Below, piece after piece: positions 1 through 8,436 of a stretch of 28,180 nucleotides of DNA. Origin of the DNA: Candidatus Parcubacteria bacterium (lineage in GTDB: Bacteria; Patescibacteriota; Patescibacteriia; PEXW01). The stretch covers positions 1-28,180 of the forward strand of contig QZJU01000004.1 in NCBI GenBank assembly GCA_003597955.1, given 5' to 3'. The notes below the pieces were generated by a model. It was not told the origin of the DNA. It searched no databases and worked only from the letters and a program-made list of their open reading frames with translations. Made by a program: the position numbers and the translations under genes. Position 1 is the stretch's first letter. Each line of letters opens with the position of its first letter.

Positions 1-809
1 TTTAATTTTAACAAATACTCAGCTTCAGTGGCAGCCACGAAACCGTTCTGCCCGTCATCGATAAATTCGCTGACCGCACCGACCGCGTTTGTAAGCACTG
101 GCAATCCCGCAGCCATGGCTTCTAAAAGCACATTCGGCATATTATCATGCAGAGAATAATACGCCAAAACATCCGCTTGGTAATAATACGGCCGGGCATT
201 TTTTTGGCCAAGGAAGGTCGTTTTGAAACGATTATTTTTGGCCTGGGACTTGAGGCTCGGCAGGTATTTCCCGTCACCAACCACCAAGAGCTCAAAATTC
301 CTTTGGTTCGCATAAAGTTGGTTAAGAATCCCAAATAATTTGACTAAACCTTGAGCCTTTTCCTCAAACCAAAAATTTGAAACGGCTAAAAATGTCATTT
401 CCTCACGAACAGTGGGCGCAGGGGTTCGGATGGGAAAATCCGCGAAATTTATGGCATTAGGTATGACCAAAGCTGTTTTTAAATTTAATCTTTCTTTCAA
501 AAAACGGCTGGGAACCGTAATTAGGTCTGCCCGCTTAATGGCCTTGGGGTACCAGCTCTGCCAAAGATTGTTTTCCCCGGTAAAATCCCCTTTTATAGTC
601 AAAAGATAGGGCTTTGACCAAAAATGAAAGGTTATAGGAATAACCGAATGGATGATGTTCGCAAAAGTAAAAAAGGGGCTTAAAAGCAGTCGCCAAGCTT
701 TATGGTGCAACGAGATTTCGTACCGAGAGTTCTTGTTGCCTACTTGAGCCAGCTGTTTCCCCCAGGCGTAAGGTCCGCCGAACCGAGTCGAGAATAAATC
801 AATTTTCAT
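1..809 (-). CDS. Glycosyltransferase family 4, C-terminus cut by window edge
   Basis: The reading frame starts at the ATG on 809-807 (MKIDLFSTRFGGPYAWGKQ) and stays open to the left edge for 269 codons. The N-terminal half has the Rossmann-like acceptor domain; the C-terminal half has the GT-B donor-site signature (FLAVSNFWFEEKAQGLVKLF, then VLLEAMAAGLPVLTNAVGAV), where the E of LLEAMA is the usual nucleotide-sugar-binding glutamate. It is expected to transfer a sugar from a nucleotide donor to a growing surface glycan on the cytoplasmic face. It lies 2 nt downstream of the asparagine synthase-type gene, so it is probably in the same operon. Donor and acceptor cannot be told from sequence. 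The missing C-terminus would be about 100 residues for this family. Confidence 0.9.
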   Translation of the reverse strand, partial: MKIDLFSTRFGGPYAWGKQLAQVGNKNSRYEISLHHKAWRLLLSPFFTFANIIHSVIPITFHFWSKPYLLTIKGDFTGENNLWQSWYPKAIKRADLITVPSRFLKERLNLKTALVIPNAINFADFPIRTPAPTVREEMTFLAVSNFWFEEKAQGLVKLFGILNQLYANQRNFELLVVGDGKYLPSLKSQAKNNRFKTTFLGQKNARPYYYQADVLAYYSLHDNMPNVLLEAMAAGLPVLTNAVGAVSEFIDDGQNGFVAATEAEYLLKL

Positions 810-811
810 GG

Positions 812-2707
812 TTATTTTTTAAAAAAGGTTTGATACCATAATTCTAGCGTTAATAATGCCCAAAGCTTGTTGGCATTATTAATTTGGCTGTGAGTATGTT
901 CAAAGATTAATTTTTCAACGTAATCAATGTTAGCCAACAAACTGACAAAAGAATTTTTACTTAACAATCTTTCTTTTATATAAGAATTCATTTCATTTTT
1001 AAACCAGCTTGAAATCGGAACAGTAAAACCCATCTTCTGACGATAAAGATTTTCTTGTGGCACGATGCCCACTAAGGCTTTTTTTAATAAGTATTTTTTT
1101 TCACCTTGTTGAATCTTTAGTCTTGATGGAATTTTCGCAGTAAACTCCATAAATTTATGATCTAAAAACGGCGACCGGGCTTCTAATGAATTCGCCATTG
1201 TCGCTATGTCAACCTTCACCAAAAGATCGTCTGGCAAGTAAGAATTAATATCAACATATAATGCCTGATCAATGGGATCAAAATTTTTTGCCTCATTAAA
1301 ATATTTGGCTAAAACACCCATTAAATCATTGGGGTTTATTCTTTCCAGAAAATTTTGCCTAAATAAAAGCTTATTTTCATCTGGATGGAAATAAGCGAGA
1401 TACCTTAGATACCTGGTTTGCGAAGTCTCTCCGACGCCGCTAGCAAATCTAAGGGCTCGGGCTGAAAAATTTGATCGTATGATTCGATGAAATAATTTTG
1501 TTGAATATAAAATGGCTTGTTGGGCAAACTTGGGAATTAGGCTGTAATATTGGGTAAATTTGTGAACCTTATACCATGGGTAGCCTGCAAAATTTTCATC
1601 ACCACCATCGCCATTCAAAGCGACAGTTACAAATTTTTTAGTTAATTTAGCAACATAATAAGTCGGCAAGGCTGAAGAATCCGCGAAAGGTTCTTCATAA
1701 TGATATACTAATTTCGGCAAAATCTCTAAGGCTTTAGGTTCGACTATAAACTCAGTATGATCACACCCGTACATTTGGACCAGCTTCTTAGCATATTTAA
1801 GTTCATTAAACTTAGATTCTTTAAAACCGATAGAAAAAGTTTTTACGGGTTTAGATGAATTTCTTGCCATAAAGGCCACTACAGCACTTGAATCCACTCC
1901 CCCAGAAAGAAAAGCTCCTAAAGGTACATCTGAAATTAACCGCATTTTTACTGATTCCTCAAGTTTTTTCAGAATTTCCACTTGCCATTCGGCACTGGTT
2001 AAATGCAGTTTTTTAGAGAAATCAAGTTTCCAATACCTTTGGCAAACAATCTTTGGTTGCTGACTTTTTAGGGACAAGGTCAAAAAACTCCCGGGCTTAA
2101 GTTTTTGGATGCCGGTAAAGCCGGTGCGCGGGTGGGGCACATATTGAAAGGTCAGGTAATGATGGATGGCTTCATAATCTATCTCCTTTGGGACTTCGGG
2201 ATCCAGGAAAAAACTTTTAAGTTCTGAGCCGAAAACCAGGAAATCTTTGCCAACAAAGTACTTCAAAGGCTTTTTGCCGACACGGTCCCGGGCTAAAAAA
2301 AGCTGCTCTTTTTTTTCATCCCAAATGGCAAAAGCAAACATGCCGCGCAAATGTTTAAGGCATTCGACGCCATATTCCTCATAGAGGTGAATCACGGTTT
2401 CGGTGTCGGTATTTGATTTAAAAACATGGCCGCGCTTCTGCAGTTCAGGCTTTAAAGCCAAATAATTATAAATTTCGCCGTTGAAAATTATCCAAACTGA
2501 ACCGTCTTCGTTGGACATGGGTTGGTGACCGGCGGGGCTTAAATCGATTATCGAGAGACGCCGAAAGCCCAAACCGACATTGCCTTTTAGATACAGGCCT
2601 TCGTCGTCAGGGCCGCGGTGCCTGAGCGCGTCAGTCATTTTTTGCAGAATTTCCCGATCAACTTGCCGGTTTCTATTAAAATAAATTTTTCCGACAATCC
2701 CGCACAT
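812..2707 (-). CDS. asnB: Asparagine synthase, glutamine-hydrolysing (AsnB type)
   Basis: The 631-residue protein begins MCGIVGK, so Cys2 becomes the N-terminal nucleophile of the class II glutaminase domain. The RHRGPDDEG and FNGEIYNY motifs follow. The synthetase domain has the ATP-pyrophosphatase loop SGGVDSS at about residues 268-274. Ammonia from glutamine is channelled to an acyl-adenylate; the classic product is asparagine. Length and domain order match the long bacterial AsnB family. In polysaccharide clusters such genes often amidate a sugar acid or other surface-glycan substrate, and the flanking glycosyltransferases make that role as likely here as amino acid biosynthesis. It is 5 nt downstream of the next GT4 gene and 2 nt upstream of the truncated one. 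Confidence 0.93.
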   Translation of the reverse strand: MCGIVGKIYFNRNRQVDREILQKMTDALRHRGPDDEGLYLKGNVGLGFRRLSIIDLSPAGHQPMSNEDGSVWIIFNGEIYNYLALKPELQKRGHVFKSNTDTETVIHLYEEYGVECLKHLRGMFAFAIWDEKKEQLFLARDRVGKKPLKYFVGKDFLVFGSELKSFFLDPEVPKEIDYEAIHHYLTFQYVPHPRTGFTGIQKLKPGSFLTLSLKSQQPKIVCQRYWKLDFSKKLHLTSAEWQVEILKKLEESVKMRLISDVPLGAFLSGGVDSSAVVAFMARNSSKPVKTFSIGFKESKFNELKYAKKLVQMYGCDHTEFIVEPKALEILPKLVYHYEEPFADSSALPTYYVAKLTKKFVTVALNGDGGDENFAGYPWYKVHKFTQYYSLIPKFAQQAILYSTKLFHRIIRSNFSARALRFASGVGETSQTRYLRYLAYFHPDENKLLFRQNFLERINPNDLMGVLAKYFNEAKNFDPIDQALYVDINSYLPDDLLVKVDIATMANSLEARSPFLDHKFMEFTAKIPSRLKIQQGEKKYLLKKALVGIVPQENLYRQKMGFTVPISSWFKNEMNSYIKERLLSKNSFVSLLANIDYVEKLIFEHTHSQINNANKLWALLTLELWYQTFFKK

Positions 2708-2712
2708 ATTTT

Positions 2713-3870
2713 TTAAGAATTGATTTTGCTAAAGTGCTCCAAATAAGCCAGGGCGACTTTTTCCCAAGAAAAATTCTTTATAATGAATGCCTTGAGCGCT
2801 TGACCGTGTTTTTGCCTTAAAATCGGTTCAGTCGCATAAACCTCTAGATATCCCTGCAGCTTGTCAATATGATGCGGTTCATACAAAAAACCCGTTTCTT
2901 CGGATTTGACAATGTCTGCCGTGCCGCCAACATTTGTGGCAATAACCGCCAAGCCAGCCGCCCCGGCTTCCAGAACTGAAGTCGGGAGTCCTTCAGAATA
3001 TGATGGGTTAACAAAAATATCGCTTTTTTTCATAATCTCAATAATGCCTCCGCTATCTAGCTCGCCGGTAAAAACAACTTCGCGATTAGGAGTGTTTTTA
3101 TTGACAAGTGTTTCCAATTGCGAACGGTAATTCCCGCTACCAAGAATGTAAAGTTTTGCTTTGGTAATTTTGCTGGACAATCGATAAAAAACCTTGATTA
3201 AATCCTGAACGCCTTTGGCATAAATCAGCCGGCCGAAAAAGATTATCGAAATGGTATCACTGGAAGCTCTAACGCCTGGCCTCGAATCCCCAGCCTGCAA
3301 AAAAAATTCATTTACCCCGTTTGGGATTAATTCAACCCTTGAAGCACCAAGATGCCGCAAAAACGCGCAAGCGCCGGTAGAAACTCCGATATTTAAGTTC
3401 GCTCGTTTAACTAACAACCAACCGAAGATATGATCCACGAGCAAGCCAATAAAATAAATTACCTTTTTTCGGTGCTCGCTATGTTGGGATCCCCTCTCTG
3501 TGTGAATTAAGGGCTGTTTTTTTAGCCAAGCAACTAGCAATCCGATTATCGAAGTGACGAAAAAACGGGTTTGGGTGCTTATTATAAAAGGCTTTGACGG
3601 CAGAGCGGCACGCAAAATTCTGTAATTTTTAAAAGTGGGTTTGGGAATCGGGTAGGTCTTGCCCAAAATATGCCAACAATCTAAGCGATAAATCAAAATA
3701 CCGTCCCGAGTTTCTTGCTCCGGCGAATTTTCGGTATTGTTCGTCAAAACCGATACAACATGTCCTTTTTGCCGCAATTGCCTGGCAAGCTGAAAAATGC
3801 TGTTGGCATACCCGCCCCGATACGGCAAAAAATAGCCGGCAAAAAAAATGACAGAGAATTTCTCGCTCAC
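2713..3870 (-). CDS. Glycosyltransferase family 4 (group 1)
   Basis: The 385-residue protein has a GT-B fold. The N-terminus FAGYFLPYRGGYANSIFQLA is the glycine-rich acceptor-domain loop typical of WcaL/PimB-like GT4 enzymes. The C-terminal donor domain contains FFGRLIYAKGVQDLIKVF and the EGLPTSVLEAGAAGLAVIAT segment with the expected EX7E-type glutamates. It probably adds one sugar to a lipid-linked surface glycan at the membrane. Its start overlaps the end of the DUF2304 gene by 4 nt, indicating translational coupling. No signal peptide is present; hydrophobic stretches near residues 100-160 probably help membrane association. Sugar specificity is unknown. Confidence 0.92.
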   Translation of the reverse strand: MSEKFSVIFFAGYFLPYRGGYANSIFQLARQLRQKGHVVSVLTNNTENSPEQETRDGILIYRLDCWHILGKTYPIPKPTFKNYRILRAALPSKPFIISTQTRFFVTSIIGLLVAWLKKQPLIHTERGSQHSEHRKKVIYFIGLLVDHIFGWLLVKRANLNIGVSTGACAFLRHLGASRVELIPNGVNEFFLQAGDSRPGVRASSDTISIIFFGRLIYAKGVQDLIKVFYRLSSKITKAKLYILGSGNYRSQLETLVNKNTPNREVVFTGELDSGGIIEIMKKSDIFVNPSYSEGLPTSVLEAGAAGLAVIATNVGGTADIVKSEETGFLYEPHHIDKLQGYLEVYATEPILRQKHGQALKAFIIKNFSWEKVALAYLEHFSKINS

Positions 3871-4208
3871 TGCTGGTTTTTTTCTTCAATAGACTTTAAA
3901 GCTTCGTGCCTGACTAATTTCTCGATTTTTAAATGCAGTTTTCGAACTTGGGTATAATTGTAAAAAGAAATACCTAAAATTAAAAAAATCGCGACAATGA
4001 CAAAAAGATCGAGGGCTCGATTTATGCCCAAACCGGCCAAAAAACCGTTCACGACCGAGGGAAATATGGAAACCAAGAGAAGGCCGATCCAAAGCACGGC
4101 CCAGAAAGAAAACATAACGCCCGAAAGGGTGCCTTTTTTGAATTGTAAATAGGTTAAATATAAAATAAAAATAGTAAAGAGGATGCCGATTAGTTGGATG
4201 GTGATCAT
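3867..4208 (-). CDS. DUF2304 family small membrane protein
   Basis: This 113-residue protein has three predicted transmembrane helices (about residues 4-18, 32-52 and 66-84) and a basic, helical cytoplasmic tail (QVRKLHLKIEKLVRHEALK). Length, topology and the loop pattern fit the DUF2304 family, whose genes usually follow a DPM1-like GT2 gene in archaeal and CPR glycan clusters. It is sandwiched between such a GT2 and a GT4, overlapping both by 4 nt. By context it is probably an accessory or membrane anchor for polyprenyl-phosphate sugar synthesis, but no biochemical function is established. Confidence 0.8.
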   Translation of the reverse strand: MITIQLIGILFTIFILYLTYLQFKKGTLSGVMFSFWAVLWIGLLLVSIFPSVVNGFLAGLGINRALDLFVIVAIFLILGISFYNYTQVRKLHLKIEKLVRHEALKSIEEKNQQ

Positions 4209-4870
4209 AGGGTGACTCTCCAGATTAGTAGTGAAAAAAGTAATTTAAGTCCATCAATGATGGAAACGCCCTTGTAGATTTCGTGATAAATTGTGGGGAT
4301 GGGAATTTGGTTATAGCGATATTTGTGCTGCGCCAAACGCAAAGCCATTTCAACATCAGCGGAATAATTAACCTTCTGCCATTTGATATTTTCGTAAATC
4401 TCTGCGCGAAAAGCCCGGAAACCGCACCAAATGTCGGTTAATGAAAGGCCGAAAAGTATCCGGGTGGTCTGGTTTAGAACATTATTGCCCAAGCGGCGAT
4501 AAAAAGGCATTGAGCGGTCAAGCGAACGGTAGGCAAAAGTCATATCTGCTTTGTCTTCTTGAATGCTTTTGATTAAATTTGGGATTTCCGAAGCCGGGTG
4601 CTGACCATCGGCATCCATTAAAACGATAATCCCAGCCCCTCGAAGTAAGGCGGCTTCCGCGCCCGTTCGAAGCGCCGCGCCTTTGCCCAGATTCACGCGG
4701 TGCTTGGCCACGATTGCGCCAGCGGTTTTAGCTTTTGCCGCCGTGTCATCCGAAGAACCATCGTCAACGACCACGACTTCATCTACCAAAGTCAGGACTT
4801 CTTTAACTACCTCGGCTATCCGAGTGCTTTCATTGTGGGCGGGTAAAATTACGCTGACCTTATTTGGCAT
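4205..4870 (-). CDS. Glycosyltransferase family 2, DPM1-like
   Basis: The 221-residue GT-A protein has the N-terminal VSVILPAHNES motif, the first acidic motif VVVVDDGSSDDT and the metal-binding DAD motif within LMDADGQHP. Length and pattern fit the polyprenyl-phosphate mannosyl/glucosyltransferase group. It probably charges undecaprenyl phosphate with a single sugar for use on the outer face of the membrane. The C-terminal hydrophobic stretch (LKLLFSLLIWRVTL) is too short for a full anchor, and the coupled DUF2304 protein downstream could supply one (inference). The start lies inside the end of the epimerase gene (11-nt overlap). Confidence 0.88.
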   Translation of the reverse strand: MPNKVSVILPAHNESTRIAEVVKEVLTLVDEVVVVDDGSSDDTAAKAKTAGAIVAKHRVNLGKGAALRTGAEAALLRGAGIIVLMDADGQHPASEIPNLIKSIQEDKADMTFAYRSLDRSMPFYRRLGNNVLNQTTRILFGLSLTDIWCGFRAFRAEIYENIKWQKVNYSADVEMALRLAQHKYRYNQIPIPTIYHEIYKGVSIIDGLKLLFSLLIWRVTL

Positions 4871-5846
4871 TCTTGAAATCGTCGATTATGTATTGCAAGG
4901 TTTTCTCTAAATTGGTTCTCGGCTGCCAGTTAATATATTTCTTGATCTTCGTCAGATCGGGCTTTCGGCGCATCATGTCTTCAAAACCCGACTCATAGGC
5001 TTTTTCGTAGGAGATGTATGCAATTTTCGATTGGCTGTTGGTCATGGTTTTTACCTTATGAGCCAGTTGTTTTATGGTTATTTCTTCTTCCGAACCGATA
5101 TTAAAAAGCTCCCCGACAGCCCGTGTCGAATTCATTAGCTTAATCATCGCTTCAACCGCGTCAACGACATAACAGAAACAGCGGGATTGCTTGCCGCTGC
5201 CGTAAATCGTAATCGGCCGGTTGCGCAACGCTTTCCGAATGAAGGAAGGCACCACCATACCGTACAAGCCGGTCTGTCTGGGCCCAATAATGTTAAACAG
5301 ACGGGCAATGACAACAGGCATTTTTCTTTCCCGGAAGTAAGAAAAGGCCATAAATTCGTCAATTGCCTTGGAGGCCGCGTAACCCCATCTGGAAATGTAA
5401 GTTGGCCCTTGCAAACGATCGTCAGTTTCTTTAAAAGCTCGGTGCTGTCCGTTTTTCCCATATACCTCAGAGGTTGAAGTAATGAAGATCTTTTTGTGCT
5501 TCTTATTCGCCGCTTCGAGGAGATTTTCCGTACCCACTATATTAGTTTGCAAAGACTGCATGGGTTTATCAATAATGGTTCTGACGCCCACGGCCGCGGC
5601 AAGGTGATAAATTTCATCGCACAAATCCACCAGCTTGCCGACCACGTTTTTGTTCAAAACCGAATCAATAACATAGTGAAAAGACTTGTGGCTCTCAAGA
5701 TGAATGATGTTTTCAAATTTTCCTGTGGAGAGATCGTCGAGCGCATACACCTCATGACCCAAACTCAATAAGCGATCAGCCAAGTGACTGCCGATAAAAC
5801 CAGCGCCGCCGGTAATTAATATCTTTTTTAATTTTTTTGCTGGCAT
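4860..5846 (-). CDS. NAD-dependent sugar-nucleotide epimerase/dehydratase (extended SDR)
   Basis: The 328-residue protein carries the Rossmann motif TGGAGFIGSH (residues 12-21), a Ser/Thr-rich catalytic segment (TSTSEVYG, about 123-130) and the YAASK pair Tyr156/Lys160. It belongs to the extended short-chain dehydrogenase family acting on nucleotide sugars, such as UDP-glucose/UDP-GlcNAc 4-epimerase, dTDP-glucose dehydratase or decarboxylase. Sequence alone does not fix the reaction. The RLFNIIGPRQTGLYGMVVP stretch is the usual substrate-binding loop. The start MPAKKLKK precedes the Rossmann strand directly. It is separated from the dehydrogenase upstream by 105 nt, the largest gap in this part of the cluster, so an internal promoter is possible. 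Confidence 0.88.
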   Translation of the reverse strand: MPAKKLKKILITGGAGFIGSHLADRLLSLGHEVYALDDLSTGKFENIIHLESHKSFHYVIDSVLNKNVVGKLVDLCDEIYHLAAAVGVRTIIDKPMQSLQTNIVGTENLLEAANKKHKKIFITSTSEVYGKNGQHRAFKETDDRLQGPTYISRWGYAASKAIDEFMAFSYFRERKMPVVIARLFNIIGPRQTGLYGMVVPSFIRKALRNRPITIYGSGKQSRCFCYVVDAVEAMIKLMNSTRAVGELFNIGSEEEITIKQLAHKVKTMTNSQSKIAYISYEKAYESGFEDMMRRKPDLTKIKKYINWQPRTNLEKTLQYIIDDFKNAK

Positions 5847-5922
5847 ATTAATTAAATTTATACTGTTTAATTCTTTAGAAATTTAGGCTCCGACCGGATG
5901 CAATTACAATTCTAATTCTTTT

Positions 5923-5940
5923 AAAACTTGTGGTCAAAAC
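5923..5940. repeat. 18-bp direct repeat, intergenic copy
   Basis: The 18-bp string AAAACTTGTGGTCAAAAC here also occurs at 6383-6400 inside the coding part of the adjacent dehydrogenase (DHKFLKLA region), exactly 460 bp away. The intergenic copy may be a relic of a small duplication just beyond the stop codon. Confidence 0.7.
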
Positions 5941-5951
5941 TGCCGAAATTT

Positions 5952-7238
5952 TTACCGCCCAATGCCCTTATAAACAATGCCTTGATTTTGAATCGCCTCT
6001 TTATTCCATGCGTTTTTGCCGTCGATCACCACTTTAACCTTGTGCTTTTTTAGTTCTTTAGGGTTTAGATTCAGGAATTCCCGATGGTTGGTGGCTAAAA
6101 TTATTGCCTGGGAATTCTGCAGACATACTTGTAAACTCTTAGTCGTGGAAAATTCTGGAAAATAGGGATCAAAAACCTCAATTTTCGCCCCCAAATCCTT
6201 TAAAAGCGCGATTACTTTTCTGGAAGGGCTTTCTCGCATATCACCCACATTGGCTTTGTAAGAAAGCCCTAGAATTCCAATTTTCGTACCTTTTATGGGT
6301 AAGCCAAGCTCATTTAAAGCGGATTGCAGTTTTTCAACTGTATAGCTTGGCATGCTGTTGTTGATCTCTCGCGCAAGTTTTAAAAACTTGTGGTCAAAAC
6401 CCGCTTTACGGGCTCTTTCGATTAAATAATATGGATCCACAGCAATGCAATGCCCGCCCACTCCGACCGAAGGATAATGCGGCATGAAGGCAAACGGCTT
6501 TGTGGCTGCGCCTTGAATGACATCATAAACATCAATGCCTAGTACATCGAATGACTTGGCCAACTCATTAACATAAGCGATGTTGATATCCCGAAAAGTA
6601 TTTTCAATAATTTTAGTGGCTTCCGCTTCCTTAATCGATTTCATGACCCTAACCTCGGCCGACAAGATGGAACGATAAAATTTTGCCGCGCGTACCGCGC
6701 CTTTTTTGGTAACTGAACCAACGCAGCGCGGAATGTTCCGGACATTCCATTTAACATTGCCTGGATCAATCCTTTCCGGACAGTGCGCTAATTCGAAATC
6801 CTTGCCGACTTTTTTGCCGGTCGATTCTAAAATCGGCAAAACGACTTCTTCACAAACGCCCGGATTGATAGTCGATTCAATAATTACCAGTTGACCTTTC
6901 TTTAAATTCCTTACAATGCCCTTGCTGGCAGAAATAACCGGCGTAAGATCAGGGTTGTAAAATTCATCTATCGGCGTGGGTACGCAGACAATGACGATAT
7001 CGGATTTCCTAATGGGCTCGTAGCTGGTGGTCGCCTTAATGAGTTTTTTTGCAATAGCCTTATCCAGGCTGGGATCGTCTTTTAAGGTATTCACGCCCCG
7101 GTTCAGCATATTAATGTTTCTTTTGTTTCGGGCGACGCCAAAAACCCTGTACCCCCTTTCAGCGGCTAAGACGGCCAAAGGCAGGCCGACATAACCCAAG
7201 CCAACTACGGTAACAACTTCCTTTTTTCTTTTTTTCAT
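5952..7238 (-). CDS. wecC: Nucleotide-sugar dehydrogenase, WecC/UDP-ManNAc dehydrogenase type
   Basis: The 428-residue protein has the N-terminal NAD-binding motif VVGLGYVGLPLA (residues 11-22), the second nucleotide-site motif VCVPTP, the STINPG loop and the catalytic cysteine Cys264 in GVGGHCIAVDPYYL. The C-terminal UDP-binding domain includes GLSYKANVGDMRESPS. This family oxidises C6 of a UDP-sugar twice, giving the uronate; the GGHCIAVDPYYL wording resembles the WecC/TviB (HexNAc) branch more than UDP-glucose dehydrogenase. It probably supplies a UDP-uronic acid for the surface glycan. Its start overlaps the end of the next SDR gene by 4 nt. Substrate assignment within the family is moderate confidence. 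Confidence 0.9.
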   Translation of the reverse strand: MKKRKKEVVTVVGLGYVGLPLAVLAAERGYRVFGVARNKRNINMLNRGVNTLKDDPSLDKAIAKKLIKATTSYEPIRKSDIVIVCVPTPIDEFYNPDLTPVISASKGIVRNLKKGQLVIIESTINPGVCEEVVLPILESTGKKVGKDFELAHCPERIDPGNVKWNVRNIPRCVGSVTKKGAVRAAKFYRSILSAEVRVMKSIKEAEATKIIENTFRDINIAYVNELAKSFDVLGIDVYDVIQGAATKPFAFMPHYPSVGVGGHCIAVDPYYLIERARKAGFDHKFLKLAREINNSMPSYTVEKLQSALNELGLPIKGTKIGILGLSYKANVGDMRESPSRKVIALLKDLGAKIEVFDPYFPEFSTTKSLQVCLQNSQAIILATNHREFLNLNPKELKKHKVKVVIDGKNAWNKEAIQNQGIVYKGIGR

Positions 7239-8161
7239 AGATTCTGATTGTTTTTAAAATATTGAAAAGTCTTGGTTAAGCCTTCGGCAAAATCCACTCT
7301 CGCGGTCCACATTAACTCCTGCCTAGCTTTTTCGCAATTTAGCACGCTTCGCAACATTTCGCCGGCCATGGGTTCCCGATGCTCGTAAACTAAGTCGGGG
7401 GCGTGCTGCGTTTTCAAATTCATAATAATGTCTAAAACGCTTAACTCCTTGCCTGTACCGATATTAAAGACGCCTGAGGCGTCGAGGCTTAATGCTTTTA
7501 GAAAAGCCTTAACCGCATCCGCCACAAACAAGTAGTCCCGCGTCTGCTTACCGTCGCCATTAACAAACAATGTTTCGCCAGCCACGGCTCGCTGGCAGAA
7601 AATCGCCACCACGCCGGCTTCACCAAAGGGGTCTTGCCGAGGCCCGTAAACATTTGCCAAGCGTAATATCATGGTTTTGCTTTTTTTCAATCGGCTGAAC
7701 AGCTGAAGATATTTCTCCGAGGCGAATTTGGCCAAACCATACGGCGATTCCGGATTTTCAGGTTCGGTTTCCGAGGCTGGCAAATTTGCGTTATCGCCGT
7801 ACATCGCGCCGCCCGTGGAGGCGAAGATGAATTTTTGGACGCCCAGGTCAACGCAAGTTTCCAGCAATTTAAGCAGGCCAATAATGTTAATCTCAGCGTC
7901 ATAGGCCGGTTTCCTGATGGATTCCCTAACGCTTTTTTGGGCCGCCAGGTGAAAAACCGCTTCAGGTTTAAATTCTTTTATTGCTGACTGGGTATCCGCT
8001 GATCGAATATCACCTTCAAAAAATTTTGCTTTGGGATTAATAAATTCTTTTTTGCCGCTGGATAAATCGTCAACAATTAAGACTTCTTCCGCATCTTCGA
8101 CTAAAGCGTCAACCAAATGGCTGCCAATGAAGCCCGCTCCTCCAGTTACTAAAATTTTCAT
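7235..8161 (-). CDS. NAD-dependent epimerase, UDP-glucose 4-epimerase-like
   Basis: The best start is the ATG at 8161 (MKILVTGGAGFIGSH), giving 308 residues with the Rossmann motif at the N-terminus as usual for the family. An open frame continues upstream to 8374, but those 71 codons are derived from a dispersed repeat and lack SDR features. Motifs are TGGAGFIGSH (6-15), the HLAAQ segment, STGGAMYG with Ser115/Thr116, and the YGLAK pair Tyr141/Lys145. NVYGPRQDPFGEAGVVAIF is close to archaeal and CPR GalE-like epimerases. Galactose- or GalNAc-type precursors are the likely product. It overlaps the dehydrogenase by 4 nt. No good Shine-Dalgarno is visible. Confidence 0.86.
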   Translation of the reverse strand: MKILVTGGAGFIGSHLVDALVEDAEEVLIVDDLSSGKKEFINPKAKFFEGDIRSADTQSAIKEFKPEAVFHLAAQKSVRESIRKPAYDAEINIIGLLKLLETCVDLGVQKFIFASTGGAMYGDNANLPASETEPENPESPYGLAKFASEKYLQLFSRLKKSKTMILRLANVYGPRQDPFGEAGVVAIFCQRAVAGETLFVNGDGKQTRDYLFVADAVKAFLKALSLDASGVFNIGTGKELSVLDIIMNLKTQHAPDLVYEHREPMAGEMLRSVLNCEKARQELMWTARVDFAEGLTKTFQYFKNNQNL

Positions 8162-8264
8162 AAAATTAACAGGTTGAATTTTATTAAGATAGATTACCAA
8201 CCCCAGGCAGGCGCGAACAATCTTTAATGCCTGTATCTTAACGCCACTTTTAATTAATTTGACC

Positions 8265-8432
8265 TTGTCATACCGACCGAAAGACACCGAAGGCGGCTTG
8301 AGCGGAGGAATCTTGACTGAAACTGGTTTTTTATCAAGCGAGTTTTCTCCGTGCGGCCTTACGGCCTTAGTCAAAATGATAAATTTTTTTGCTTGACATT
8401 CTAATGAAAGCTTCGCTCACTCGCAATGACAA
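8265..8432. repeat. Dispersed intergenic repeat of TGTCATTGCGAG type
   Basis: The 168-bp stretch is bounded by the inverted ends TTGTCAT (8265-8271) and ATGACAA (8426-8432). Read on the minus strand it begins TTGTCATTGCGAGTGAGCGA, and near its other end reads GATTCCTCCGCTCAAGCC and CGGTCGGTATGACAA. This combination is the widely seen, non-coding dispersed element that scatters through many bacterial genomes, including CPR ones (from memory). It contains the inner palindrome GGCCTTACGGCC (8356-8367). It fills most of the gap between two SDR genes and creates a spurious N-terminal extension of the downstream frame. Confidence 0.7.
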
Positions 8433-8436
8433 ATTA

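Noticed and set aside
8162-8374. N-terminal extension of the epimerase frame up to 8374
   Set aside because: The added residues come from the dispersed repeat, the Rossmann motif begins at the inner ATG, and no family member has such an extension.
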